Source: JAEUHM01 sp964538625
Lineage (GTDB): Bacteria > Verrucomicrobiota > Verrucomicrobiia > Verrucomicrobiales > Verrucomicrobiaceae
Direction of reading: 5' to 3'
Length of the DNA stretch: 64,000 nucleotides
NCBI GenBank assembly: GCA_964538625.1
Contig: CAZIGH010000025.1
Location: forward strand, 1 to 64,000
Under the pieces are notes generated by a model. It was given only the letters and a program-made list of their open reading frames with translations, had not been told where the DNA came from and did no database searches. Shown piece after piece: positions 48,779 to 58,610 of this stretch. The position numbers and the translations under genes were made by a program. The first letter of the stretch is position 1. The number at the start of each line of letters is the position of its first letter.

Positions 48779-50677
48779 CTATTTTGCCAGCACCGCCTGT
48801 GCCTGCCGCTGGGCGAGTTCAAGCATCTCACGGTAATAGTCAAACCACGTCATCTCGCCAGGCGCATTCTGGGCAGAGGCTTTCTGCACCCACAAAAAGG
48901 TGCGCTCCGCTTCCTCAAACTTTCCGAAGCGGGTTTGATGCAGCGCCAGGGCTAACCTTGCCTCCTCATGCTGCGGTGCCGTCCTCACAGCCATCCGTGC
49001 CGAGGCCAGAGCCTCCTCCTCACGACCCAGCACATCGAGCACATCCGTCAGCGCCACATGATACAGGTAATGCAGTGGATTGATCTGCACTGCGCGCTCA
49101 AGAAACCCATGAGCCCGCATCAGGCGGCTCCGACCCTCTTCTGACAGAGGGTCCTCCACGCCCTCAAGCAGCAGCAAGCCCATGCGGTAGTATGCTTCCC
49201 CATTCTCAGCCTCAGACTTCAGTGCACGCTCCAGCCAGTACGTCTCATCTTCACGGTCCCCGCGCTCTCGTGCTATCTCAGCCTGCGAAAGTGCAAGGTC
49301 TGTCGGCCCGAAACGCGCACTTGCAGCCAGCAACAAAAGCGCTGCGGTACCTGCAAGCAGCTTGCTAAGCGGACGAAGGCCCGGGATGCGGCGCGGCTGA
49401 TGAGACTCCAAGTTGTAGCCCGGATTCATCAACACACCTCCGCAGAAAGCTGCCAGCAGCACCAGCGCAGGCACGTGAAAATGAAACTCAAACACCGCCT
49501 GCACCAGCCCGGCCACCAGCGCCGCGAACGCCCCCAGCGAGAGCGCCAGCGAGTCACTGCGCATCGACCCCGTTTCCGGAAAACGCCAACTGGCAAACCA
49601 ACGCACAAAACGCAGCCCATTGCCCAAGTGTAGAGCAATCGCCAGCCCCATCAAAGCCACGCCTGCCCAACCGTAATCAGCCAGAAGTTGGAGATACTCA
49701 TTGTGAACAAAGATGGGATCCCGTTGATGACCCGGTGCCAGCGGATCCCGAAGCATAATGCCGTAGTCCTCAAAAGTCCTCGAACCCGTTCCTGTCACCG
49801 GCGCCAACTTATGCTGCTCCAGCGCACTGCGCCAGATGCTGAACCTCACGTCATTCTCGACAGGCGAGTTCGCCATCCGCCGCCGAAGGCTCTCCGCACC
49901 CACTTGATACACCACCACCCCACTCAGTACCGCCACAACCAATCCCCCAGAGAGAATCATGCCAAACAAAGGCCGATTGCTACGCCAGACCAGCCACAGA
50001 GAAATGAGCACCAAGAGCCCCGCGCCCGCCCCCGCTCCCAGCAGAGCCGCACGGCTTAGGGTAAGCCTGAGTTCAATCACTACCGCCACGCACAAAAAAG
50101 CGAGCAGCAGTTTTACCACCACGCCACTGCGTCCAAAGAACACTATTCCGAGAAGAAGCAGGAAGGACATCGAAAGAAAGGCTCCAAGGTGGTTTGCATT
50201 GTTGAAGAAGCCCCCCACCCTGCCCTCGGAAAAAGTACGTGCAAAAGACGGCACCACGTGAAACGCCCAGCGCCCCGAGAAGTGGACAAATCCCACCATG
50301 AGGTTCCCCAGCAACAGAAGCACAAGCACCAATAACATAGCCATGCGCCACTTCGGATGGCTCAAGCTCGTCGCCGCCAGCACATAGACTACCAGACCCG
50401 CCAGCACCATCACCGCATCCTGCCTCGCATACTCAGTCACAGGGGAGGCTAGCCCCCGGCTCACCAAATAGACAGCAAGAGCGACCACACTGAGCAGACA
50501 CCAGTCACTCGGTGCGGAATACACTCTCATGCGCCAGCCCAGGGTGGCCACCACACCAGCCAAGCCCAGCGCAATACAACCCGGCCAGAAAAACAGCAGA
50601 GATGTGTCCGTACCCAGCACCCCCGTGAGCAGAAAGCCCAGTAACAGAAACACCGTGGACAGCATCTGCAGCTTCAT
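48779..50677 (-). CDS. O-antigen ligase/Wzy-type protein with TPR tail
   Basis: The 632-residue protein has about 12 transmembrane segments in residues 1-440 (for example MLSTVFLLLGFLLTGVLG and GLVVYVLAATSLS). The Wzy_C domain lies near 280-390 and contains PIFVHNEYLQLLADYGWAGV, a motif with the conserved His/Glu/Gln loop. Residues about 450-632 are tetratricopeptide-like (LERALKSEAENGEAYYRMGL onward). The enzyme links or polymerises oligosaccharide units across the inner membrane. The ATG overlaps the preceding glycosyltransferase stop as ATGA. It is the last gene of the cluster. Confidence 0.9.
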   Translation of the reverse strand: MKLQMLSTVFLLLGFLLTGVLGTDTSLLFFWPGCIALGLAGVVATLGWRMRVYSAPSDWCLLSVVALAVYLVSRGLASPVTEYARQDAVMVLAGLVVYVLAATSLSHPKWRMAMLLVLVLLLLGNLMVGFVHFSGRWAFHVVPSFARTFSEGRVGGFFNNANHLGAFLSMSFLLLLGIVFFGRSGVVVKLLLAFLCVAVVIELRLTLSRAALLGAGAGAGLLVLISLWLVWRSNRPLFGMILSGGLVVAVLSGVVVYQVGAESLRRRMANSPVENDVRFSIWRSALEQHKLAPVTGTGSRTFEDYGIMLRDPLAPGHQRDPIFVHNEYLQLLADYGWAGVALMGLAIALHLGNGLRFVRWFASWRFPETGSMRSDSLALSLGAFAALVAGLVQAVFEFHFHVPALVLLAAFCGGVLMNPGYNLESHQPRRIPGLRPLSKLLAGTAALLLLAASARFGPTDLALSQAEIARERGDREDETYWLERALKSEAENGEAYYRMGLLLLEGVEDPLSEEGRSRLMRAHGFLERAVQINPLHYLYHVALTDVLDVLGREEEALASARMAVRTAPQHEEARLALALHQTRFGKFEEAERTFLWVQKASAQNAPGEMTWFDYYREMLELAQRQAQAVLAK

Positions 50678-51861
50678 CGTTTCCAAGCTCTAGCGTACGC
50701 GGCCAGCAGCTGCTCCACGCTACGGTTCCAGTTCAGTTCCCGTGTTAGCCGTTCATAACCCTTCCGCCCCATCTCAGACCTCCTCGTTTCGTCCTCCAGT
50801 AGCTCCGCTATTCCCTCCGCAAGCTTCTCGGGTGAGTTCTCCATGACACAAAGAGCAGAGTCCCCGGCAGACACCATTCCTTCCCTGGTACCAAACATCA
50901 CCTGCGCCTTCCCGAACGCCATATACTCCAGCGTCTTGTTCATGGTGCAGTGGTCATTGTAGTCATTGATGGGATCACAAGCCACTCCAACGTCCATGGT
51001 CTGCAAGCCCCGAAACAACTCTTCATTGCTCACACGTCCGGGCATGGAAATATACTCCGCAAGCCCCAGATCGTCGCGCAGCCTCACCAGTTCACCATGC
51101 TCTGGCCCACTGCCCATGAGCAGAAACTGCACATCGGAGCGCCCCATTCGATGCACTAGGTGATCCGCTGCACGGATGAGGTATTCCACGCCATCCGCAC
51201 TGCCCATCACTCCGATGTAGCCTACCAGATAACGCCTCCCGTTTCGAAGCGCAGGATCGGGTGGAACTGACGTGTCCAGCGCATTCGGTGCCGTCCGTAC
51301 CACAAAGACATCGTCATCCGCCTTTCGACCACGCTTCTTCACCGCAGCCAACACGCTTTGGTTCGTAGCTATGACCACATCCGCCAGCGCCAGTGTGCAG
51401 CGCTCCGCCAACCGCACTGCCCAGTAGAGTGCCCCGCGACGACCGAACTTGGCCTCGAACATCTCCGGCCAGAGATCATGCACGTCAAACACCACCCTCA
51501 CACCCGCCAGCCACTTGAACGGTGCCGCCACCAGCCACAAAAGATCCGGCGGATTGCAAAGGTGCATCACATCAAATCCCCCGTTCCGCCAAGCCTTCAG
51601 CGCACACCACCACTCTCCCCACAAGGCAGAGGCGTATTCCGCAACGAAGGCCCCGGTCCCCCTTGCCTCACCGCTGATCCAGTGCCGGTAAATGGTAATG
51701 CCGTCCAGCACCTCATGCGGCGTCACATACCCACGCATTTGCGGACAGATGACCGTCACCAGATGACCCGCGTCACGCAGAGCACAGGCCTCCTGCCATA
51801 CCCGGCGATCCAGTGGCACCGGCAGATTTTCGACGATGATGAGAATGCGCTTCACCTTCAC
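50674..51861 (-). CDS. GT4 family glycosyltransferase
   Basis: The 395-residue enzyme is read from the GTG at 51861, whose bases overlap the dehydrogenase stop as GTGA; an upstream TTG would add two residues. VKRILIIVENLPVPLDRRVW followed by AGHLVTVICPQ is the WbuB-type N-terminus. LVGYIGVMGSADGVEYLIRA opens the donor domain. The C-terminal part has TMNKTLEYMAFGKAQVMFGT and EGMVSAGDSALCVMENSPE, where the Glu-x7-Glu pair expected in GT4 is only partly kept. It should add a sugar to a lipid-linked intermediate at the cytoplasmic face. Confidence 0.9.
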   Translation of the reverse strand: MKVKRILIIVENLPVPLDRRVWQEACALRDAGHLVTVICPQMRGYVTPHEVLDGITIYRHWISGEARGTGAFVAEYASALWGEWWCALKAWRNGGFDVMHLCNPPDLLWLVAAPFKWLAGVRVVFDVHDLWPEMFEAKFGRRGALYWAVRLAERCTLALADVVIATNQSVLAAVKKRGRKADDDVFVVRTAPNALDTSVPPDPALRNGRRYLVGYIGVMGSADGVEYLIRAADHLVHRMGRSDVQFLLMGSGPEHGELVRLRDDLGLAEYISMPGRVSNEELFRGLQTMDVGVACDPINDYNDHCTMNKTLEYMAFGKAQVMFGTREGMVSAGDSALCVMENSPEKLAEGIAELLEDETRRSEMGRKGYERLTRELNWNRSVEQLLAAYARAWKR

Positions 51862-53159
51862 CAACAAAACCCCTCATAGCTCCACGGAAGTTGTTTCAAC
51901 TCCGGCCAGCCATTGACATCAATCACAAACTGTCCCGCTCTCGCCGAAGCGGTCAACTCGTCGAGCCTTGCACACTTCTGCGCAGCCACCACCACCTCAC
52001 TCTGCTCCACCACTTCACGCGGAGAGGAGCGCAGCAGTTTGGCCAGGTGAGGCATGCGGCGGTTGATCTCAGCCTGGTTTGCTCCGATGAGGCGGGAGAG
52101 GTTCAACTGCGGATCATAAACATGCAGCTCGTACCCCCTCCCAAGCAGCGTCTCCGCCAGCGCCACCATGGGACTGCCACGCAGGTCGTCCGTATCCGCC
52201 TTGAACGCTAGGCCAAGTATTCCCACAGTGCGCTTCTCCTTGGCGGTGACCAGCCGCAACAGAGCGTCTTGATGCGCCGCGTTAGTAGGCAGCGTGCTTT
52301 CGAGCAGAGGCATGTACACACCCTCGATACGAGCAAAGCCGCCCAGCGCACTCACATCCTTCGGCAAACAGGATCCTCCGAATGGATTTCCCGGACGCAT
52401 GTAGTAACGGCTAATATTGAGCTTCGTGTCCTTGCACACCACGTCCATCACCTGCGCACCGTCCACGCCGAGATGCTTGCTCAGCCGCCCGATTTCATTG
52501 GCAAAGCCCACCTTCAGTGCGTGCAGATAGTTGCAGGCATATTTGATCATCTCCGCTCCCTCCCAAGAGAGCATGGACGGATCTCGCCCGAGAAGCTCCA
52601 CCGACTCCCTTCCCGCTGGAGCGGCTCCAGTGGCGGTACCCACCACCACCAGAGAGGGTTCGTCAAAGTCCCTCACCGCTGTCCCCTCCCGAAGGAACTC
52701 AGGGCAGTAACAAATCTCTACACCACCGCTTTCAAGCAGTTCACCAAAAGACTCCTCCACCAGCTTTCTCGTGCTGCCAGGCAGCATGGTGCTGCGAAAA
52801 ATCACCACATGGTGCGTCTCCTTCGCAGCTATCGCATGCGAGATCTGCGATGCCACCTTGCTCACATAAGACAGATTCAGCCTTCCATTCTCCAGCGAAG
52901 GCGTCCCCACACAGACGATCGACACCTCCGTCTCCCCTACTGCTTGCATCGCATCCGTGGTCGCGCTCAAACGCCCGTTTCGTCGCGCCGCTGAGAGCAA
53001 CGGGTCAAGCCCAGGCTCAATGATCGGCGACAAGCCCTCATTGAACGCCTGCACCTTTGCCTCCTGCACATCCACTCCCACAACCCTATGTCCGCGCCCC
53101 GCAAGGCAGCCCGCCGTCACCGCCCCGACGTAGCCGAGACCAAAGATGCTTACATTCAT
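51858..53159 (-). CDS. Nucleotide-sugar 6-dehydrogenase (GDP-mannose/UDP-glucose type)
   Basis: The 433-residue protein begins with the NAD-binding MNVSIFGLGYVGAVTAGCLA. CPEFLREGTAVRDFDEPSLV resembles GDP-mannose dehydrogenase (AlgD) rather than UGD in the FLRE-x-T-A-x-x-D-x-x pattern. NPFGGSCLPKDVSALGGF supplies the catalytic Cys, and KRTVGILGLAFKADTDDLRG closes the C-terminal half. It oxidises a nucleotide hexose to the uronate, so the polymer contains mannuronate/glucuronate. It follows the heparinase gene by 14 bases. Confidence 0.9.
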   Translation of the reverse strand: MNVSIFGLGYVGAVTAGCLAGRGHRVVGVDVQEAKVQAFNEGLSPIIEPGLDPLLSAARRNGRLSATTDAMQAVGETEVSIVCVGTPSLENGRLNLSYVSKVASQISHAIAAKETHHVVIFRSTMLPGSTRKLVEESFGELLESGGVEICYCPEFLREGTAVRDFDEPSLVVVGTATGAAPAGRESVELLGRDPSMLSWEGAEMIKYACNYLHALKVGFANEIGRLSKHLGVDGAQVMDVVCKDTKLNISRYYMRPGNPFGGSCLPKDVSALGGFARIEGVYMPLLESTLPTNAAHQDALLRLVTAKEKRTVGILGLAFKADTDDLRGSPMVALAETLLGRGYELHVYDPQLNLSRLIGANQAEINRRMPHLAKLLRSSPREVVEQSEVVVAAQKCARLDELTASARAGQFVIDVNGWPELKQLPWSYEGFCW

Positions 53160-53173
53160 GAAGAAAAAAATCT

Positions 53174-55024
53174 CTAACCGATTCTCGCCCAGTCCAGAAC
53201 ACTGCGCCTGCTTGCGTTGCAAACGACGACCTCCGACTTCTCAAGCAATCCGTAACGCCGGGACACATCCATGTCCTCAATGGTGAAAGCTGCCACTTCC
53301 TCTCCTCCACATTGAAGAAGCCACTTCCTTGCCCCACGCCGTATGATCACCCTGCCACTCTCCACAGCATCCACCCTGCACTCTGGAGCCAAACACCAGC
53401 GGGTGGCGAAACGTCCGTCACCAGACATCTCATCCGTCACCCTTATCACCCCATCCGCACGGCATGTCACCGTGCGAGTCGCAATCCGGCCTTCGTGTTT
53501 GAACTCGGCGCTTAGCGTTTGTGAATCGACAGACTTGAACACTGCTGTTCGGTGATGCCCGGCCCACAGAAAAGTCCCCAATCTGCGTGGTGTAACGTAT
53601 CCGCCCTCAGGCAGCGGACCGTTGTGAGCATCCCATGCGGCAAGGCGAGTGCGGCGCTCATTCATGCCGTAGTAACCGCCGGTACCGGGATCAATCACCA
53701 AAGCATGGGCTCCGTCCCACAGAGACAAATGCAGTGCATCACAGTGACCATGCGCCGCCAGGGAACCGTATCCGAGCGGAGATGCATCAAGCCTAGCCAT
53801 CCAGCCCGCAGCCTCACCAACAGCCATACCGCTGTCAGGTGCAAGCCACCAGCACTGACCATCACCTCCAGGCAGACGCAGGGGCGACGCACCAAGCCAG
53901 AAGCGCAAGGCACCTGCATCATCTCCACCAGCCATCCAATGCTGCCACTCCGCAGCCGCAGATTCCCGGTTCACCGCAAGCGGCAGCACCTCAGCATCGT
54001 CCGAATCACCGAAGTCCCAGGGTTCCACAGGGTGGAGCATCCTCACGAAAAACTCTGCTGCGCTCCGCAGACGCTGTGTCACATCCTCCCGGTGCACCAC
54101 CATCAGTCTTCTGGCATGCCAGGCCATCTCCCACGCGAACAAGTGATAATGCAGCGCCTGCTCCTTGTTTCCTCCGTCAGGAGCAAACTGTTTCAGCACG
54201 CAGTCAGCGATGCCATCCCAGATTTCGTTGGCTGTTCCCACCTTAGCCTCCAGGGCAGGCCAACGCTTCACCGCGTGCAACAGCCCAGCCAGCTCACCGA
54301 GGAGATGATTGTTTGCCGAAGAGCCGAAGGATTTGTAGCGCGCCACCCAGAGCGCGTGAGCCGGCACCACACGCCGCGCAAGCACGGCCTGCTTCTGTCT
54401 CATGCCATCGCTGCCCGCAGCCTCCACCAGCGCATCCAGCCATGTGAAGTTCATCAGCCGGAGCGCCACCTCCAGCGCGCTCGTCCAGTTCACGCCGTGG
54501 CCCACCGGATTGCGCTCCAGCCAGTCCTCCACCCACGCCTGAGCCGTCTGCAAAACTTCTTGATTGCGGTCTATCCAGCCGTGCATGGCAAGTCGCGTCA
54601 TTTGGGACCAACGGTTGATCTCCCAGATCGTTCGCACATCAGCTCCGTCAGGAAGATGTCTGTGATCCAGCTTGTGAGACCACCCTTCGGGTTCCACGAT
54701 CACCCCGCTCGATGCATCCCTGTGCCAGCAGGGCGGTGACCCCACATCACACTTCCGCCAGCCGAACAAGGTCCAGCGACCAGCCATCATTTCCTCAGCA
54801 TCCGTCCGTATCGCCACCCGCACATTCCATGGCACAGTATTCGGATGAGGTAGCAGAGGCGTCTGCGGCACAGACGACCCGGGATCCATCCCCTCCAGCT
54901 GCGCCACAAAGGCAGCATCGCTCCTGTGCATCCACCGCTCCCGGAGTCGATGAAGCACCTCGCCGGGACTCATCGCCCGAAGCCTTTGAGCATACCAGCC
55001 AAGCTTTGAACTGCCTGCCATCAT
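53174..55024 (-). CDS. Heparinase II/III family protein
   Basis: The 616-residue protein has the heparinase/alginate-lyase order: YAQRLRAMSPGEVLHRLRER at the start, the helical toroid (about 100-330, TSALEVALRLMNFTWLDALV and SSANNHLLGELAGLLHAVKR), then the beta domain. GYGSLAAHGHCDALHLSLWD holds the conserved His pair, and VIDPGTGGYYGMNERR with AAWDAHNGP completes it. No signal peptide was seen, so it may act in the cytosol, or export may occur by another route. In biosynthetic clusters such lyases may trim or control chain length. The substrate is presumably a uronate polymer. Confidence 0.9.
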   Translation of the reverse strand: MMAGSSKLGWYAQRLRAMSPGEVLHRLRERWMHRSDAAFVAQLEGMDPGSSVPQTPLLPHPNTVPWNVRVAIRTDAEEMMAGRWTLFGWRKCDVGSPPCWHRDASSGVIVEPEGWSHKLDHRHLPDGADVRTIWEINRWSQMTRLAMHGWIDRNQEVLQTAQAWVEDWLERNPVGHGVNWTSALEVALRLMNFTWLDALVEAAGSDGMRQKQAVLARRVVPAHALWVARYKSFGSSANNHLLGELAGLLHAVKRWPALEAKVGTANEIWDGIADCVLKQFAPDGGNKEQALHYHLFAWEMAWHARRLMVVHREDVTQRLRSAAEFFVRMLHPVEPWDFGDSDDAEVLPLAVNRESAAAEWQHWMAGGDDAGALRFWLGASPLRLPGGDGQCWWLAPDSGMAVGEAAGWMARLDASPLGYGSLAAHGHCDALHLSLWDGAHALVIDPGTGGYYGMNERRTRLAAWDAHNGPLPEGGYVTPRRLGTFLWAGHHRTAVFKSVDSQTLSAEFKHEGRIATRTVTCRADGVIRVTDEMSGDGRFATRWCLAPECRVDAVESGRVIIRRGARKWLLQCGGEEVAAFTIEDMDVSRRYGLLEKSEVVVCNASRRSVLDWARIG

Positions 55025-55063
55025 CGATCTTCTCCCACCCGCCTACCCATCCGATACCGCCTG

Positions 55064-57223
55064 TCAAGGCTCCAGACGCACCAAGCGCGATTCCCGAATG
55101 GAGTCCAGCGCCGCAAAGGTAAGCAACATACTCCGCCTAGAGTCCGCATAGGCCAGCGGATGCGGCGCATCACCCCTCAGAAACGCCACCCACGATGTCA
55201 CCTCCTCCGCATGGCCTTTACCACGATGCTGGCTCGCTCGGCGTCTCCTGTTCTGCCACACTGTTAGCGTCTGAAAGTTCTCGCACTCCACCACAAACCC
55301 GCTGCCAGAGAGTCGAAAACTCTCCTTGGGATAGGCCGCATCTCCCTCCGCAGTGTAAACGATCTGAGCTGAAGAACCGTCCTCAAACGACACCTGCGCT
55401 GTAATCGAATCCGGCACCTTAGGACGCCCCACCGTCTGCGCCACCACACTCACCGGCTTGCCCAGCAGATGACAAGCAAAGTCAAAAAAGTGACACGCCT
55501 CGCCCAACACTCTCCCACCACTCTCCGCCACGTTTGCATACCAGTGGTCCGGCGCCAGCACTCCCGCATTCACGTGAAAGCTGAGCGTCTTTGGCCCTGA
55601 GATCGATCTTAGCAGACTCAACGTAGCCACCGTCGCAGGGGCAAACCGGCGGTTGAACCCAACCATGATGCTGCCGCGAGAGGTGCTCGTGGCCATATCG
55701 ATTTCATGCAGTTCATCCCGTGTCAGACAAAGCGGCTTTTCTACAAACACATGCCTGTCGCAGCTCAACGCGCTCAGAACCATGGGAGCATGAAGGTGAT
55801 GCCGGGTACTGATTAGGACGGCCCCGGCATCCACCGCCCGAAACACCTGCTCCGCATCCGTAGCCGCCTCCGCGAACCCAAACTTTTCCTTCACGTGCCT
55901 CGCACTCAAACCCGTGCCGTTCACCACCTTGCCGAACGCAATCCTTCCCTTCGCGTGAGGCAGCAGCATCGTACGTGCAAAGTTCCCCGCCCCAATCACA
56001 TGCAATCTGTCCGCAACCCTCGACACTGCATTTTCACCCGGACTTTGCGGCTCCGGCGTCCTGCATGATTCCTGTAACTCGGGCACTCCGCCAGATATCG
56101 CATTTTCACCATACTCCAGCACCACGCCGATATCCGCATTCCCGAAACGCATCAGCTCATCATAAACCGCCACCACTTCCGCAAAAGAAGCTCGACGCGT
56201 CGTGACCGGACCCAGGTCCAAGGCCCCCGTTTTCATCAGGTGCAGACAGCTTTCAAAGTTGCGATTCTCCGTCCAGCGCACGTGCCCGATGGGATAATCC
56301 TGGCCACCCCACTCATACGCCGCATCATAGCGCCCTGGGCCGTAGCTCCTGCTGTATCTCACCTGAATGTCCTTCATGTATGCCGTCTTCCATGAAAGTT
56401 CCGCATCGTAAATGCCCACGATCACCATCACGCCACGATCTCTCAGGCAGGAGATCGCTGTGTCTGCCGCCTCGCTCCCACGGCCACCCACACACAGCAG
56501 GACCGCATCCACGCCATGGCCTTCAGTCCACTCTCGCACCTCGGCTTCGACACTGCACTGAACGGGATTCACTGCACGCTCCGCGCCCATCTGCCGTGCC
56601 GTCTCAAGTCTCTGCGCAGAAAGATCCGTCGCCATGACCCGCACCCCGGCACTGCGAAGTAACCCCGTGGCAAGCAGACCCACCAGCCCCTGTCCCACTA
56701 CGAGCACACGCTCGCCCAACCTCGCATCAGACTGCCTCACCGCCTCCATGGAGATAGAAGACAGGGTCGTGTAAGCCGCCTGCCAATCCTCAACTCCTTC
56801 AGGCACTCTCGCCGCCAGAAGATCCGGCACCGCAATGAACTCCGCATGGTGCGCGCACTCCGCGCCCCCGCAAGCCACGCGATCCCCCACTTGGAACCTC
56901 GTATTGCGCTCATCCACCGCCACTACCACACCCGCAGCGGAGTAACCCAGAGGCGTAGGTGACTCAAGACGGTTCCGCACCTTCTCCAGCGCTGACTTCC
57001 AGCCCAGCGTCCGCGCCGTATCCAGCACTTTCTTCACTTGGTCAGGCCGTGCCTTGGCCTTTTGCAGGAGCGACATCTTGGCCTGCTCCACTTTCATCTT
57101 CTCAGTACCGGGAGAGATCACAGAGCACAAAGTACGCACCAGGATACCACCCGGCGGAGCCACTGGCTCAGGCACTTCCTGCACTTCAAGCCTTCCGTCC
57201 TGATACTGTGCGAGCTGTTTCAT
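55064..57223 (-). CDS. Bidomain oxidoreductase: Zn-type dehydrogenase fused to Gfo/Idh/MocA
   Basis: The 719-residue fusion is read from the ATG at 57223, which overlaps the upstream CapK-like stop as ATGA; a GTG at 57244 would add seven residues. Residues 1-345 form a medium-chain dehydrogenase: VRTLCSVISPGTEKMKVEQA, GDRVACGGAECAHHAEFIAV and VLVVGQGLVGLLATGLLRSA. Residues about 405-719 form a Gfo/Idh/MocA domain: LHVIGAGNFARTMLLPHAKG, then HVFVEKPLCLTRDELHEID with the EKP motif. Such fusions occur in polysaccharide clusters (WbpB-like), where they are thought to oxidise a nucleotide sugar at C3 or C5. Confidence 0.93.
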   Translation of the reverse strand: MKQLAQYQDGRLEVQEVPEPVAPPGGILVRTLCSVISPGTEKMKVEQAKMSLLQKAKARPDQVKKVLDTARTLGWKSALEKVRNRLESPTPLGYSAAGVVVAVDERNTRFQVGDRVACGGAECAHHAEFIAVPDLLAARVPEGVEDWQAAYTTLSSISMEAVRQSDARLGERVLVVGQGLVGLLATGLLRSAGVRVMATDLSAQRLETARQMGAERAVNPVQCSVEAEVREWTEGHGVDAVLLCVGGRGSEAADTAISCLRDRGVMVIVGIYDAELSWKTAYMKDIQVRYSRSYGPGRYDAAYEWGGQDYPIGHVRWTENRNFESCLHLMKTGALDLGPVTTRRASFAEVVAVYDELMRFGNADIGVVLEYGENAISGGVPELQESCRTPEPQSPGENAVSRVADRLHVIGAGNFARTMLLPHAKGRIAFGKVVNGTGLSARHVKEKFGFAEAATDAEQVFRAVDAGAVLISTRHHLHAPMVLSALSCDRHVFVEKPLCLTRDELHEIDMATSTSRGSIMVGFNRRFAPATVATLSLLRSISGPKTLSFHVNAGVLAPDHWYANVAESGGRVLGEACHFFDFACHLLGKPVSVVAQTVGRPKVPDSITAQVSFEDGSSAQIVYTAEGDAAYPKESFRLSGSGFVVECENFQTLTVWQNRRRRASQHRGKGHAEEVTSWVAFLRGDAPHPLAYADSRRSMLLTFAALDSIRESRLVRLEP

Positions 57224-58605
57224 TTCAATGATGTAATGAGCCACTTGTGCTTTCCCGTCAGCGACTTCTCCACCTCACTCACCTGCAACAAGCGAACCTC
57301 AAAGTCGTCTCCCAGTTTCTTCAGCAAGCCAGTGCGGATTCCGTCCACGTAACGGGTATGCCACTGCCTCCCAGGCTGGTAACAGAAATCCACTTCCCCG
57401 GCCTTCGTCTGCCGAAACTGCACCGCCAGCAAACCGTCAAAGATGCCATCATGCATGTTGATCGCAGTAAGGGAAACTCGCCTCCCCGTAGCACTGACAA
57501 GAAACTCATACTCACGCCCCACAACGGCCTCCACCTCCAGTCCTGGCAACTCCGCATCCAAACGCTTTGGAAGCCGCACATAATCGCCAGTGCGGTATCG
57601 GATCAGTGGCATCACCAGGTTGTGAAATGAAGTGCCTATGACCTCACAGAGCCCCTGTTCATCAGGTTCGCCAAGCTCAGCATATCCGTAGGTGGGCCAG
57701 AAGTAGAGATGATTTGACGTCCGCCCCTGACCCGCCAGCACCACGCGTTCACTGTGCCCATACCAGTGGAACACCCTGGCCTCAAAGTGATGCTCCAAAA
57801 AGGCTTGATCCTGAGCGGTCAGCTTTTCTGAGCCGCAGAGCAGTGAGCGAAGTTGAAAGGAGAGACGAAGCCCCTTCTCCCTCATCCCTCTCGCCAACAT
57901 CAAAGCCGCGCTCGGATACGCATGAAGGTGCTGCGGCGCAAACTCGTTCAACCGGGCCATATACTCAGGCAGACGATCCGCCGTAAGGTGATAGGACGAG
58001 AGAACCAGCCAGTTTCGGGTCGCATCAAAGTAGCTAATGCTGCCATCCGACCGACTGGAGGTAACGCCGCCGCGAATCACTGCCACTCTGTCTCCGGGTG
58101 AATAACCCCGCCGCGACCACTGCGCATCCAGATATGCCTGCTCCTTCGGACGGCTCACCCCCCTGTGCAGGTAGAACCCCACCGGCACGCCGCTTGAACC
58201 ACCCGTGGTGAGATACAGGCGCTGCGAAGAACCAAACTCCGGATTCACCATCGTTTCACGATGCTCCAGCAAATCATGCTTGGTCAAAAACGGATACGCT
58301 TTGAGTTGCTCCAGAGATTGAAACACCTCCGGATCCACACCAGCTTCCCTGAACCGCTTCGAGTAAAACGCCGACTTCCTAGCCGCCAGGAGGCTCTTCC
58401 GTAGCGCCCCTACCTGATACTCCCGGATCTGGTCCGCACTCCACTCCTCCACATCCCTCGCCTCTTCACAAAACCGGCTGTAGTTGCCGCCATGTCTCAA
58501 AGAAGCTGGCAGCGCACGATACGCATAACCAGCAGCTGACTTCAGTCCCTGCGGTGCCGCCTCATACCATTTGAGCAGCGGATACAATGCGTCTTCCAGC
58601 GACAT
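57220..58605 (-). CDS. CapK-like phenylacetate-CoA ligase family protein
   Basis: The 461-residue protein is read from the ATG at 58605 (MSLEDALYPLLKWYEAAPQG). An in-frame GTG at 58614 overlaps the DUF362 stop as GTGA and is an equally good start. LYLTTGGSSGVPVGFYLHRG is the AMP-forming P-loop (TGGSSG). The core regions HWYGHSERVVLAGQ and FHNLVMPLIRYRTGDYVRLP are the A5 and A7-type motifs of the CapK group. It probably activates an acyl group for attachment to the capsule sugar. The substrate is unknown. Confidence 0.87.
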   Translation of the reverse strand: MSLEDALYPLLKWYEAAPQGLKSAAGYAYRALPASLRHGGNYSRFCEEARDVEEWSADQIREYQVGALRKSLLAARKSAFYSKRFREAGVDPEVFQSLEQLKAYPFLTKHDLLEHRETMVNPEFGSSQRLYLTTGGSSGVPVGFYLHRGVSRPKEQAYLDAQWSRRGYSPGDRVAVIRGGVTSSRSDGSISYFDATRNWLVLSSYHLTADRLPEYMARLNEFAPQHLHAYPSAALMLARGMREKGLRLSFQLRSLLCGSEKLTAQDQAFLEHHFEARVFHWYGHSERVVLAGQGRTSNHLYFWPTYGYAELGEPDEQGLCEVIGTSFHNLVMPLIRYRTGDYVRLPKRLDAELPGLEVEAVVGREYEFLVSATGRRVSLTAINMHDGIFDGLLAVQFRQTKAGEVDFCYQPGRQWHTRYVDGIRTGLLKKLGDDFEVRLLQVSEVEKSLTGKHKWLITSLK

Positions 58606-58610
58606 CACAA

